Assembly: GCF_004570345.1 (NCBI RefSeq)
Contig: NZ_SPQM01000008.1
Location: 1 to 64,000 of the forward strand
Source: Blastococcus sp. CT_GayMR20
Lineage (GTDB): Bacteria > Actinomycetota > Actinomycetes > Mycobacteriales > Geodermatophilaceae
Reading direction: 5' to 3'
DNA length: 64,000 nt
Shown: positions 52,019 to 62,871 of the stretch, in pieces
How positions within the stretch are numbered: the first letter of the stretch is position 1
Layout: every line of letters starts with the position of its first letter
Made by a program: the position numbers and the translations under genes
The notes under the pieces: model-generated
What the model was told of the DNA's origin: nothing
Database searches by the model: none
What the model saw: only the letters and a program-made list of their open reading frames with translations

Positions 52019-54388
52019 TCAGTGCCGGCGGGCGCTCTCCGACACACCCATGTGGCGGACCGGCCGCTCCAGCCAGTCCAGGAAGTCCTCCACCGGCATC
52101 GGGCGCGCGATCGCGTAGCCCTGGGCGATGTCGCAGCCGAGGTCGCGCAGGACGAGCCCGGTGGCGTCGTCCTCGACCCCCTCGGCGACGAGGGAGATCC
52201 CCAGGTCGTGCGCCAGCGCGACCGTGTGCTTGACGATGACGGCCGCCCGCGGGTCCACGCCCACGTCGTGGGTGAGGCTGCGGTCGAGCTTGAGCTCGTC
52301 CGCCGGCAGGTTCCGCAGGTAGGCCAGGGAGCTGTAGCCGGTGCCGTAGTCGTCGATGGACGTGCGGACCCCGAGCCGGCGGAGCTCCCCGAGCACCGTC
52401 CGGCCACGCTCCGGGTCGCTCATGAGGGTGTCCTCGACCAGCTCGAGGGTGAGCGCCCGGGCCGGCAGGCCGTGGCGCACCAGCGCCTGCGCGACCTTGC
52501 CCGGCAGGTCGAGGTCGGTGACGTTGGCGGCGGAGAGGTTGACCGACACCGGCACCGGCCGCTCCTCCCACCAGCGCGCCACCGCGGCGAGGGACAGCTC
52601 GAGCACCGCATCGGCCAGCGGGCGCAGCAGCCCGGCCTGCTCGGCAGCGGGGAGCAGCTCAGCCGGTGAGAGCAGCCCCCGGGTGGGGTGCCGCCAGCGC
52701 ACGAGCGCCTCCGTGCCCACCACCCGGCCGTCCGCGAGGTCGACCTGCGGCTGGAGGAACACCTCGAGCTGGTCGTCGCACTCCAGCGCCGTCCGCAGCT
52801 CCTCCATGGTGCGCAGCCGGTCGCCGGTCCCGCTGCGGGGGTCGGGGACGTAGACGTGCACGCCGGTGCGGCCGGCCTTCGCCGCGTACATCGCGACGTC
52901 CGCGCAGCGGAGCAGCTCCTCGACGGTGGCCGCCGGCACCGGCGCGCTGGCGACGCCGATGCTCACGCCCACGTGCAGGCGGATGCCCTCGACGGTGATC
53001 GGCTTGAGGATCAGCTCGCGCAGCCGGGCCGCGAGCAGTTCCGCCTCGTCGAGGCCGGCGTCGGGCAGCAGGACGGCGAACTCGTCGCCCCCGAGCCGGG
53101 CGAGCAGGTCGCGGCTGCGCAGCGCGGGCCGCAGCCGCGGGCCCACCTGGCGCAGGAGATGGTCGCCGGCGTGGTGACCGAGGCTGTCGTTGACCTCCTT
53201 GAAGCCGTCGAGGTCGAGCAGCAGGAAGGCGGCCGGTCGCTGGGCCGACGCCGTGGCGAGGACGGCGCGCACCTCCTCGAACAGGGCCCTGCGGTTGGGG
53301 AGCCCGGTCAGCTCGTCGGTGCGGGCCTGCTCCTTGACCTCGTTGAAGGCCCGCACCTCGCGGAAGGTGATGGCGGTGCGGCACAGCGCGGTGAGCACGC
53401 AGCCGACGGCGAGCCAGGCGGCGGCCGGGTTGAGCTCGTCGCCGTATCCCGCGCCGAGCACGAGGAGGCTGGCGATGTTGCAGGCCAGGGGGAGCGCGAT
53501 GACCCGCCAGCCGACCCGGGCCGACGGGAGGGGCACCGGTCCGGAGGGGCCGGGCCTGCCCATGTGCGCGGCGAGCGCCATCAGCGCCACCCCGCCCAGC
53601 CAGGTGAGGTCGAGCGCCCCGCCCTCGACGTAGACGTCCTGCGTCGCGAGGTCGAGGAAGACGATGTCGCCGACGAGGTTGGCGACGATGCCCGCGGCCA
53701 GGAGGAGCAGGGTGCGGTCGCGTCGCACACCCAGGATCGCGCCGACGGCGACGAGCAGCGCGAGCAGGACGACGTCCGCAATCGGGTAGGCCAGGCTGGT
53801 CGCGACGACGGCCGGCTCGCCCTCGGTCATCTCCAGTGCGGGCCCCAGCAGGACGGCCACCGAGACGGCTCCGGCGCCCAGCGCACCGACGACGCCGTCC
53901 AGCCACATGCTGGCGTGGAAGCGGGTGACCCGCGTCCTGATCAGCGAGATGAGCGCGACGTAGAGCGGCAGGTAGTAGGCCAGGTAGAAGACGTCGGCGA
54001 CCGACGGGAACGGCTCGTCCGGCATCCGGGCGACGACCAGCGTGTAGATCACGTTGCCGATCACGTTCAGCGTCATCGCGAGGGCGAGCGACCACCACGC
54101 CAGCCGGTCGGCCCGGGCGCCGAGCGCTGAGGCGACGCACACGATCGCCCCGAACGCGTAGACGGCGTTGTAGAGAACGAGGTCGTAGCCGGTGGCCCAC
54201 AGGTCGCCGTCCGGACGCGGACCGATCCCGGTGGCGAACAGCACCAGGCTGCCCAGGGTCAGCAGCAGCGGCAGGCGGGACGCCGGCGCGCGTTCACGCG
54301 GCGCCGCGGACCGTCCGTCGTGTTGCACACAATCTGCATCGGCCGCGACGGCCGGGACTGCAGCCGGCGGGGGGATGACTTGTCCCAT
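52019..54388 (-). CDS. GGDEF-EAL membrane protein (cyclic di-GMP turnover)
   Basis: The 789-residue protein has about eight or nine membrane helices (40-320), then a GGDEF domain with an intact active site (GGDEF, 433-437) and an RSRD inhibitory site at 424-427, then an EAL domain with EAL at 560-562 (GTEALVRWRHP) and the later Glu and Asp residues (LELVEDTLM, IDDYGTGYSSL). Both catalytic centres look intact, so it could make and destroy cyclic di-GMP, or be dominant in one direction depending on signal. No PAS or GAF domain is present, so the helices likely sense. It is the second such enzyme in the window. Confidence 0.92.
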   Translation of the reverse strand: MGQVIPPPAAVPAVAADADCVQHDGRSAAPRERAPASRLPLLLTLGSLVLFATGIGPRPDGDLWATGYDLVLYNAVYAFGAIVCVASALGARADRLAWWSLALAMTLNVIGNVIYTLVVARMPDEPFPSVADVFYLAYYLPLYVALISLIRTRVTRFHASMWLDGVVGALGAGAVSVAVLLGPALEMTEGEPAVVATSLAYPIADVVLLALLVAVGAILGVRRDRTLLLLAAGIVANLVGDIVFLDLATQDVYVEGGALDLTWLGGVALMALAAHMGRPGPSGPVPLPSARVGWRVIALPLACNIASLLVLGAGYGDELNPAAAWLAVGCVLTALCRTAITFREVRAFNEVKEQARTDELTGLPNRRALFEEVRAVLATASAQRPAAFLLLDLDGFKEVNDSLGHHAGDHLLRQVGPRLRPALRSRDLLARLGGDEFAVLLPDAGLDEAELLAARLRELILKPITVEGIRLHVGVSIGVASAPVPAATVEELLRCADVAMYAAKAGRTGVHVYVPDPRSGTGDRLRTMEELRTALECDDQLEVFLQPQVDLADGRVVGTEALVRWRHPTRGLLSPAELLPAAEQAGLLRPLADAVLELSLAAVARWWEERPVPVSVNLSAANVTDLDLPGKVAQALVRHGLPARALTLELVEDTLMSDPERGRTVLGELRRLGVRTSIDDYGTGYSSLAYLRNLPADELKLDRSLTHDVGVDPRAAVIVKHTVALAHDLGISLVAEGVEDDATGLVLRDLGCDIAQGYAIARPMPVEDFLDWLERPVRHMGVSESARRH

Positions 54389-54437
54389 GGCACGGTCCCC
54401 GCCCGGCGACCGCCGCCGCGCCCGGGGTCGGGCGCGG

Positions 54438-54443
54438 TAGGCT
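54438..54443 (+). promoter_or_regulatory. Candidate -10 element of the leuS leader transcript
   Basis: TAGGCT at 54438-54443 fits the actinobacterial TAnnnT -10 pattern. The GTG of the leader peptide begins 7 nt after it, where transcription would start. The leader would thus be leaderless. No clear -35 element is visible. Confidence 0.5.
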
Positions 54444-54450
54444 CGGGCCC

Positions 54451-54486
54451 GTGACCAGGCGGCTCCTCCTTGCGCGGCCGTGCTGA
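54451..54486 (+). CDS. Leader peptide of leuS (MTRRLLLARPC)
   Basis: An 11-codon ORF, GTG to TGA, encodes MTRRLLLARPC with three Leu codons in a row (CTC CTC CTT, 54463-54471). It lies before a hairpin and a T-run terminator, then leuS. This arrangement is typical of ribosome-mediated attenuation: ribosome stalling at the Leu codons when charged tRNA-Leu is scarce would prevent the terminator. It is too short for an ORF search. The start is likely the first transcribed base. Confidence 0.75.
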   Translation: MTRRLLLARPC

Positions 54487-54510
54487 CCTGACCCGATCAG
54501 ACAGCACGGC
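54477..54510 (+). promoter_or_regulatory. Pause/antiterminator-competing hairpin in the leuS leader
   Basis: A perfect 9-bp stem (GCCGTGCTG at 54477-54485 with CAGCACGGC at 54502-54510, loop 16 nt). It overlaps the leader stop, so a ribosome on the leader would mask it. In attenuators this is the 1:2 hairpin that allows the terminator to form. Confidence 0.6.
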
Positions 54511-54512
54511 GA

Positions 54513-54536
54513 CCCCTCCTGCGTGAGGGGTTTTTT
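54513..54536 (+). terminator. Rho-independent attenuator before leuS
   Basis: CCCCTC-n6-GAGGGG (54513-54530) is followed by six T residues (54531-54536). It is the only hairpin with a clear T-run that I see in this window, and it ends 40 nt before the leuS start, so it is an attenuator. Confidence 0.85.
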
Positions 54537-54575
54537 GATGTCCGCCGCCGGTTCGAAACCTTGGGAGCACCCGTC

Positions 54576-57463
<2,888 letters not shown>

Positions 57464-57467
<4 letters not shown>

Positions 57468-57531
57468 GGTGCCAGAACCGCGATTCCGGCACCACCCGAC
57501 GGGTGCCGAAATGGCGGTTTCGGCACCTCAG
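57464..57531. repeat. 30-bp imperfect inverted repeat covering both stop codons of leuS and lipB
   Basis: Arms 57464-57493 and 57502-57531 match at 26 of 30 positions around an 8-nt loop. They begin and end with CTGAGG and CCTCAG, which carry the TGA stop of leuS and the TGA stop of lipB. The core AACCGCnATTnCGGCACC looks like a dispersed palindromic repeat. It can fold into a hairpin in both directions and could end both transcripts. Confidence 0.8.
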
Positions 57532-58163
57532 AGGGTGAGGACGGCGCGGATGGCCTTCTCGACGGGGTCGATCGCCTCGGCGACGGGGACGTCGCGGCCG
57601 AGTTCGGCCGACAGCGACGTGACACCGGCGTCGGGGATCCCGCAGGGGATCATGTTGGCGAACGCCGTCATGTCGGGGTCGCAGTTGAGCGCGAAGCCGT
57701 GCATCGTCACGCCGCGGGCGACCCGCACGCCGATCGCGGCGACCTTGCGCTCGGGACGGGTGCCCTCGGCGGCGACCCAGACACCGCTGCGGCCCTCGAC
57801 CCGGCCGGTGGCCAGGCCGAAGCCGGCGCAGACCTCGATCAGCGCCTCCTCGAGCCGGCGCACGTAGGCGACGACGTCGATGGGGTCCGGCAGCGCGACG
57901 ATGGGGTAGCCGACGAGCTGGCCCGGGCCGTGCCAGGTGATCTTGCCGCCGCGGTCGACGTCGATGACGGGGGTCCCGTCGAAGGGCCGCTCGTGCAGCT
58001 CGGTCCGCTTGCCCGCCGTGTAGACCGAGGGGTGCTCGAGCAGCAGCAGGGTGTCGGGCCCCTCGCCCGCGACCCGTTGCGCGTGCAGCTCGCGCTGGCG
58101 CGCCCACGCCTGCTCGTAGGGGACCAGCCCCGCCCGCACGATCCGCAGCTCGGTCACGAGCAT
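57528..58163 (-). CDS. lipB: Lipoyl(octanoyl) transferase
   Basis: The 211-residue enzyme transfers octanoyl from acyl carrier protein to lipoyl domains, providing the substrate of LipA. It shows the family motifs [34 protein letters not shown], the Lys in [11 protein letters not shown] and the catalytic Cys174 in [10 protein letters not shown]. The ATG overlaps the upstream peptidase stop by one nt (TGATG). It is last in a three-gene operon with an S51 peptidase and a flavoprotein. Confidence 0.96.
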   Translation of the reverse strand: MLVTELRIVRAGLVPYEQAWARQRELHAQRVAGEGPDTLLLLEHPSVYTAGKRTELHERPFDGTPVIDVDRGGKITWHGPGQLVGYPIVALPDPIDVVAYVRRLEEALIEVCAGFGLATGRVEGRSGVWVAAEGTRPERKVAAIGVRVARGVTMHGFALNCDPDMTAFANMIPCGIPDAGVTSLSAELGRDVPVAEAIDPVEKAIRAVLTL

Positions 58164-58900
58164 CAGCGTAGGCGGCGCGGCTCCATGCGGGTCTCGACGG
58201 CCGTGCCGTCCGGGCCGCGCTCCACGCGGTAGGCCGCAGCGTCCGGGCGGTCGGCCACGGCCTCGACGAGGTCGGTGCCGCGGTAGACCAGGCCGACGCC
58301 GTCGTCGGTGGCGTGGCCGCCCGGCAGCGTGCCGTCGGCGACGAGCCGGTGGTACAGCGGGCGGCGCTGCTCCTCGGAGTCGTAGTGCACCCCGTTGGAC
58401 GTCGGGATGAACCCGAGGCCGTTCGTGACCGGGCGCAGGTCGGGACCGAAGGAGTCGGTGGTCCCCCCGACGTGCCAGCACAGCGAACCGGCGGACACCC
58501 CGCCCAGGACGACGCCGGCCTCCCACACCTCGCGGAAGATCTCGTCGAGCCCGTGCACCCGCCAGAGCGCCAGCAGGTTGGCCACGCTGCCGCCCCCCAC
58601 CCAGATCAGGTCCTGCTCGAGCAGGTGGGTCCGCATGTCCGGCACCGTGGGCATGGTGAAGAGGCTGAGATGGCTCACCTCGACGCGGCTGCCCGCGAAT
58701 GCGGCGTACACGCCGCCCACCCGGACCGGGTCGTCGCCGGTGGCGGTGCCCAGATAGCAGAGTTTGGGCCGCTCGGGCGACCCCGCGAGTTCGACCATGA
58801 GGTCGAACACCGGGGCGGGTTGCCAGTCGTACGGGCCGCGACCCCGGCTGGCGAAGCTGCCCATGCTCGTGGCGACGATCGTCGGTGCGGATGCGGGCAT
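58163..58900 (-). CDS. Peptidase S51 (peptidase E / cyanophycinase-like) family protein
   Basis: The 245-residue protein has the Ser-nucleophile motif [10 protein letters not shown] (about 134-143), a glycine-rich [14 protein letters not shown] strand and a C-terminal His/Glu region. The family includes peptidase E (Asp-X dipeptidase) and cyanophycinase. It overlaps the lipB start by one nt (stop TGA at 58163-58165) and its own start overlaps the flavoprotein stop by one nt (TGATG at 58900). Its role with lipB is not clear. Confidence 0.86.
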   Translation of the reverse strand: MPASAPTIVATSMGSFASRGRGPYDWQPAPVFDLMVELAGSPERPKLCYLGTATGDDPVRVGGVYAAFAGSRVEVSHLSLFTMPTVPDMRTHLLEQDLIWVGGGSVANLLALWRVHGLDEIFREVWEAGVVLGGVSAGSLCWHVGGTTDSFGPDLRPVTNGLGFIPTSNGVHYDSEEQRRPLYHRLVADGTLPGGHATDDGVGLVYRGTDLVEAVADRPDAAAYRVERGPDGTAVETRMEPRRLR

Positions 58901-60150
58901 CAGGCGGCTCCGGTGTGTCGGGCGGTGGGGCGCAGGGCGCGGAGCACGGACCGCGCGGTGCGCGCTCCGCTGGCCATCGCCCCCTGGATGGAGGGGGTGT
59001 CGCGGTGGTCGCCGCACACGTACACGCCGTCGCCGAGGTCGACCGGCCGGCGCAGCTCGAGGGGCGGGAGCGCGGCGGGCTGGGCACCGGTGACGGTGAC
59101 GGTGGCAAGGTGCTCCAGGTCGGACGGCGACACCCCGTGCGCGTGCGCGATATCCTCGCGCACGTCCTCCTCCCGGGTGGGGGCGAGCGTGGAGCTGGCG
59201 ACGAGGGCCCGACCGTCCGGGCTGTAGTGGCGCTGGGCGTCCGACACCACCACGCTGTTCGTCAGCCGGCCGCCCGGTTCGCCGAGCACGATCAGCGGTT
59301 GCGCCCAGGGGGAGACCGGCAGCACGTGGTGATGCGTGGTGACCTGCCGCGGCGCGGCCGCATCGATGCCGGGGAGCAGCGTGGCGGCCGTGCCGGGATC
59401 GGTGGCCACGACGACCGCGTCGGCGCGCCACCGCCCGGCCTCGGTGACGACCGAGCCCGCGGCCACGGCCTGGACCGCCGTGCGCAGGTGCACGCGGCCG
59501 GGCTCCAGCCGGGCGCCGAGCTGCTCCCCGACGGCCTGCATCCCCCCGGCGGGAAGTCCGATCGCGCCCCGGACGAACGACCGCCAGAGCAGGTCGAGGT
59601 ACCGGCTCGACGTGGCCAGCTCGTCCTCCAGGAGGACTCCGGCCAGGAACGGACGCAGGAACCGCTCGAGAGCGGCCTCGCCCACGCCCGCGTGCCGCAG
59701 CGCCTCCTCGGCGGTGCGTTCGGGCGACCGGAGCAGCCTGGCGACAGGCAGGTATGCGGCGCGCACGGAGAACGCGGCCAGCGCGGCCTTCTGCAGCGGA
59801 CCGCCGATCGGGGCGCGCAGGGCGTCCAGCGCCGTACCGGGCAACTGCCGAGGGTCGGCGACACGGTGTGCGCGGCCGCCGTGCCGCACGACCGCACCGC
59901 GGGCGAACCAGCCGAGGTCGAGGGCGGGGACGTCGAGGTCGGCGGCCCGCGGGTAGCCGGTGTTGAGCACCTGGAAGCCGCGGTCGACGACGAAGCCGTC
60001 GATGCGGTCGGTCCTCAGCCGTCCCCCGACGTGTCGGCCCGCTTCCAGCACCTGCACATCGCAGCCGGCCGCCTGCAGCCGCGTGGCAGCGGAGAGACCG
60101 GCGAGCCCGGCGCCGACGACCACGACCTCGGCGCGGGCGGCTGATGACAT
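58900..60150 (-). CDS. FAD-dependent amine oxidase/protoporphyrinogen-oxidase-like protein
   Basis: The 416-residue protein begins with the FAD Rossmann motif [16 protein letters not shown] (about 9-24) and [20 protein letters not shown], and ends with [30 protein letters not shown]. It matches phytoene desaturase/PPO-like flavoproteins of unclear substrate. It is first in the operon with the S51 peptidase and lipB. The start is ATG 60150. Confidence 0.86.
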   Translation of the reverse strand: MSSAARAEVVVVGAGLAGLSAATRLQAAGCDVQVLEAGRHVGGRLRTDRIDGFVVDRGFQVLNTGYPRAADLDVPALDLGWFARGAVVRHGGRAHRVADPRQLPGTALDALRAPIGGPLQKAALAAFSVRAAYLPVARLLRSPERTAEEALRHAGVGEAALERFLRPFLAGVLLEDELATSSRYLDLLWRSFVRGAIGLPAGGMQAVGEQLGARLEPGRVHLRTAVQAVAAGSVVTEAGRWRADAVVVATDPGTAATLLPGIDAAAPRQVTTHHHVLPVSPWAQPLIVLGEPGGRLTNSVVVSDAQRHYSPDGRALVASSTLAPTREEDVREDIAHAHGVSPSDLEHLATVTVTGAQPAALPPLELRRPVDLGDGVYVCGDHRDTPSIQGAMASGARTARSVLRALRPTARHTGAA

Positions 60151-60268
60151 GCCGCGACCGTAGCGACCACGGCCGGGCGCCAACCCGACGGCGTCCGATC
60201 CGTGGACGCCCCGGCCGCCTGTGGACAACGGCCGCACGGGATCGCCGGATCGTCCTACGGTGCCCTGC

Positions 60269-61879
60269 ATGTCCTTCGCCGTCCCGCCCGGAGAGCCGCG
60301 TGCCGTCGCGCCGCCCGTCGTGCCCGGCTACACGCTCGAGGGGCTGCTCGGCCGGGGCGCTTCCGGTGAGGTGTGGCGCGCGGTGCCGCGGCGGGGTGGC
60401 GCGCCGGTCGCGGTGAAGGTGCTGGTGGCCGGCGATCCCGAGCGGCAGGCCCGCGAAGCCGCGCTGCTCGGCGAGCTGGACCATCCGCACCTCGTACGGC
60501 TGATCGAGGTCGTGCACCAGCCCCGCCGCGGCGGAGCGGCCCGCGTCGCCCTGGTCCTCGAGCTGCTGGGAGGAGGCAGCCTGACCGCGCTGCTCGGGCG
60601 TCGGGGCAGGTTGCGCCCCGGTGAGGTGGTGACGGCGATCGCGCCGGTCGCCGCGGCACTGGCCCACGCCCACGGCAACGGGGTCGTGCACGGCGACCTC
60701 TCGCCCGGCAACATCGTCTTCACTGCCGAGGGACGCCCCGTCCTGACCGACCTCGGCGTCGCCCGCGTGCTCGGTGAGACCGCCGTCGGCGAGGTCACGC
60801 CCGCCTACGTCGACCCGACAGTGGCCCGCGGAGGAGCGCCGGGACCGGCGTCGGACGTGTTCGGCGTCGCCGCTGCGGCCTTCCACGCCCTCACCGGCAT
60901 CCCGCCGTGGAACGCCGCCGGTCCGGCCGACACGCTCGGTGTCGCCGCCGACGGGTTCATCCCCGACCTCGCCGAGCTGGCGCCGGAGGCCCCGCCGGAG
61001 CTGGTCACCGTGATCCGGCGCGGCCTGGCTCCCGATCCCCACGACCGGGGCTCCGCCGCGGCGTTCGCCCTCGACCTCCGCCACGCCTGCCGGCCCGAGC
61101 CGGTGCAGCTGCTCCCGGCCGGGGCAGACCTCGGAGTGCGCGCGCCGGATCTTCGGACCGAGCTGACCCACCAGGTCCCCGGCCGCCGGCCGCGCCCGGC
61201 GCCGGCCATCGTGGAGCCGGCCGGCCGCCGCGAGGTGTTCCAGGAGTGGTTCGGCTCGTCGGTGCGGCCCGTGTTGCCGCGGCTGGCCGTCGGCGCGCTG
61301 GTGGTCGGGGGACTGGTCTTCGCGACGTGGGTGGGGGTGCGCTCCACCGGTGCCGGCGAGCGGGCGGCCGAACCGCAGGCCTCGGAGGTCGCGGCCTCCG
61401 CAGAGCTGCCCGAGGCGCCCGCGGTGCTCCCGGACGTCGTCGCGCCCGCCGAACCGGCCCTCGCCGACCGGCCGGAGGACCCGGCGACCGTGCAGGAGTG
61501 GGGCACGCTGGTGGGCGAGCTGTACGAGCGCCGCGCGCGGGTGTTCGGCACTGCGTCCGCACCGGAGCTGGACGACGTCTACACCGCGGGAAGCGCCGTC
61601 CGCGCCGCCGACGAGCGGCATGCCCGGGAGCTCGCCGAGACCGGGGAACTGCTCCTGGGCTTCGCGCCGACGGTGGTGGCGGTGACCGGAGTAACCGTCA
61701 GCGGGGACGTCGCCGAGCTCGACCTCGTGGACCGCTGGCCCGCCTACGAGGTGGTTGCCGCCGGCGGTCCGGACGGTGCACCGCTCCGCACCGTGCCCGG
61801 CCGCCCGGACGCCGGCGTCCGGATGGTGCTGGCCCGGACGGCCGACGGCTGGCGGATCGAGAGCGCTGAGCGGCGCTGA
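60269..61879 (+). CDS. Membrane-anchored Ser/Thr protein kinase with extracellular domain
   Basis: The 536-residue protein has a kinase domain (about 18-280), a linker, one membrane helix (about 334-356) and an extracellular NTF2-like or lipocalin-like region (about 400-536). Lys50 (VAVKVL), catalytic Asp143 and Asn148 are present, in the loop HGDLSPGN, and the DFG is DLG with Asp161. The usual HRDLKP is thus HGDLSP, a non-RD form, without the activation-loop Arg link. Activity is plausible but atypical. No PASTA domains are present, so it is not PknB. ATG 60269 was preferred over 60221. Confidence 0.82.
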   Translation: MSFAVPPGEPRAVAPPVVPGYTLEGLLGRGASGEVWRAVPRRGGAPVAVKVLVAGDPERQAREAALLGELDHPHLVRLIEVVHQPRRGGAARVALVLELLGGGSLTALLGRRGRLRPGEVVTAIAPVAAALAHAHGNGVVHGDLSPGNIVFTAEGRPVLTDLGVARVLGETAVGEVTPAYVDPTVARGGAPGPASDVFGVAAAAFHALTGIPPWNAAGPADTLGVAADGFIPDLAELAPEAPPELVTVIRRGLAPDPHDRGSAAAFALDLRHACRPEPVQLLPAGADLGVRAPDLRTELTHQVPGRRPRPAPAIVEPAGRREVFQEWFGSSVRPVLPRLAVGALVVGGLVFATWVGVRSTGAGERAAEPQASEVAASAELPEAPAVLPDVVAPAEPALADRPEDPATVQEWGTLVGELYERRARVFGTASAPELDDVYTAGSAVRAADERHARELAETGELLLGFAPTVVAVTGVTVSGDVAELDLVDRWPAYEVVAAGGPDGAPLRTVPGRPDAGVRMVLARTADGWRIESAERR

Positions 61880-61882
61880 CCG

Positions 61883-62794
61883 TCAGTCGCCGGTCCGCGC
61901 CGCGTGGAGGGCGTCGTCCAGCGTCTGGTGACGGAAGGTGAAGCCGGCCTTCTGCAGCACGTCCGGGATCGCCCGCTGGCCGGCCAGCACGCTCGACCGC
62001 CCGAACTCGCCCAGGGCCAGCGAGATCGCGAACCGGGGGACGGTCAGGAAGGTCGGCCGGGAGACTGCGGCACCCAGGCGTCGGGTGAACTCGGCGTTGG
62101 TCACCGGTGCGGGGCCGGTCAGGTTCACCGGGCCGGAGACGTCATCGGCCGAGAGCAGGAAGCGCATCGCGCCGATCTCGTCGTGCAGGCTGATCCACGG
62201 CCAGTACTGCCGGCCCGACCCGAGGCGGCCACCGAGTCCGAGGCGGAAGACGAGGCCCAGCACCTGCATGAGCAGTGCCGACCGGTCGATCACCAGGCCG
62301 GTCCGCAGCAACGCCACCCGGACGCCCGCCTCCCGCGCCGGCGCGGTTGCGGCCTCCCACTGCACGCAGACCTGCGCCAGGTAGTCGCTGCCGGCGGGGT
62401 GGTTCTCGATGACCGTCTCGTCACCCGTGTCGCCGTAGTAGCCGACCGCGGACGCCGAGAGCAGCACCCGCCGGCGAGCCGGATCGGCCGCTGCCGCTGC
62501 GGCCAGCGCCTCACTGATGGTGGCCGTGCTGTCCACCCGGCTGCGGAGCAGGCTCTGCTTGTAGGCGCGGGTCCACGGCCGGGGCCGGATCGGCGTCCCG
62601 GCGAGGTTGATCACCGCGTCGACGTCGGCCAGCACGGACGGGTCGATCCGGTGGTGCTGCGGATCCCACCGGTGCTCGTCCGCGGTGCGGGGGGTCCGGC
62701 GGACCAGCCGGATCACGGCGTGGCCGTCGGCCCGGAGTGCGGGCACGAGCGCGCCGCCGATCAGACCCGAGGCGCCGGTGACGGCGATCTTCAT
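61883..62794 (-). CDS. TIGR01777 family NAD-dependent epimerase-like protein
   Basis: The 303-residue protein has an extended-SDR fold with the NAD motif VTGASGLIGGAL (about 5-16), VINLAGTPI, SASAVGYYGD and a C-terminal DUF1731-like region ending QKAGFTFRHQTLDDAL. TIGR01777 proteins are common beside sucB and lipB in actinobacteria and are linked to a cell-division or lipid role in some species, but function is unproven. ATG 62794 has AAGGAGC upstream. It converges on the kinase gene (3 nt). Confidence 0.9.
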   Translation of the reverse strand: MKIAVTGASGLIGGALVPALRADGHAVIRLVRRTPRTADEHRWDPQHHRIDPSVLADVDAVINLAGTPIRPRPWTRAYKQSLLRSRVDSTATISEALAAAAAADPARRRVLLSASAVGYYGDTGDETVIENHPAGSDYLAQVCVQWEAATAPAREAGVRVALLRTGLVIDRSALLMQVLGLVFRLGLGGRLGSGRQYWPWISLHDEIGAMRFLLSADDVSGPVNLTGPAPVTNAEFTRRLGAAVSRPTFLTVPRFAISLALGEFGRSSVLAGQRAIPDVLQKAGFTFRHQTLDDALHAARTGD

Positions 62795-62830
62795 GGACGT
62801 GCTCCTTCGTCGATGCCCCCGGGGAACGGA

Positions 62831-62862
62831 AGGAGGGCCCCGGCTCACACCGGGGCCCTCCT
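62831..62862. terminator. Terminator between sucB and the TIGR01777 gene
   Basis: A 13-bp stem (AGGAGGGCCCCGG at 62831-62843, CCGGGGCCCTCCT at 62850-62862) with a CTCACA loop, directly after the sucB stop on the minus strand. There is no long T-run. Confidence 0.82.
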
Positions 62863-62871
62863 CCGCAGAGC

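Noticed and set aside
54541..54575. GTTCGAAACC near 54551, resembling a tRNA T-arm
   Set aside because: There is no acceptor stem, anticodon arm or D-arm around it. It lies in the leuS leader just after the attenuator.
58163..61621. A long minus-strand ORF across the protein kinase gene and the flavoprotein
   Set aside because: It is a shadow: its 5' part is antisense to the kinase and its 3' part includes the real S51 peptidase frame only.
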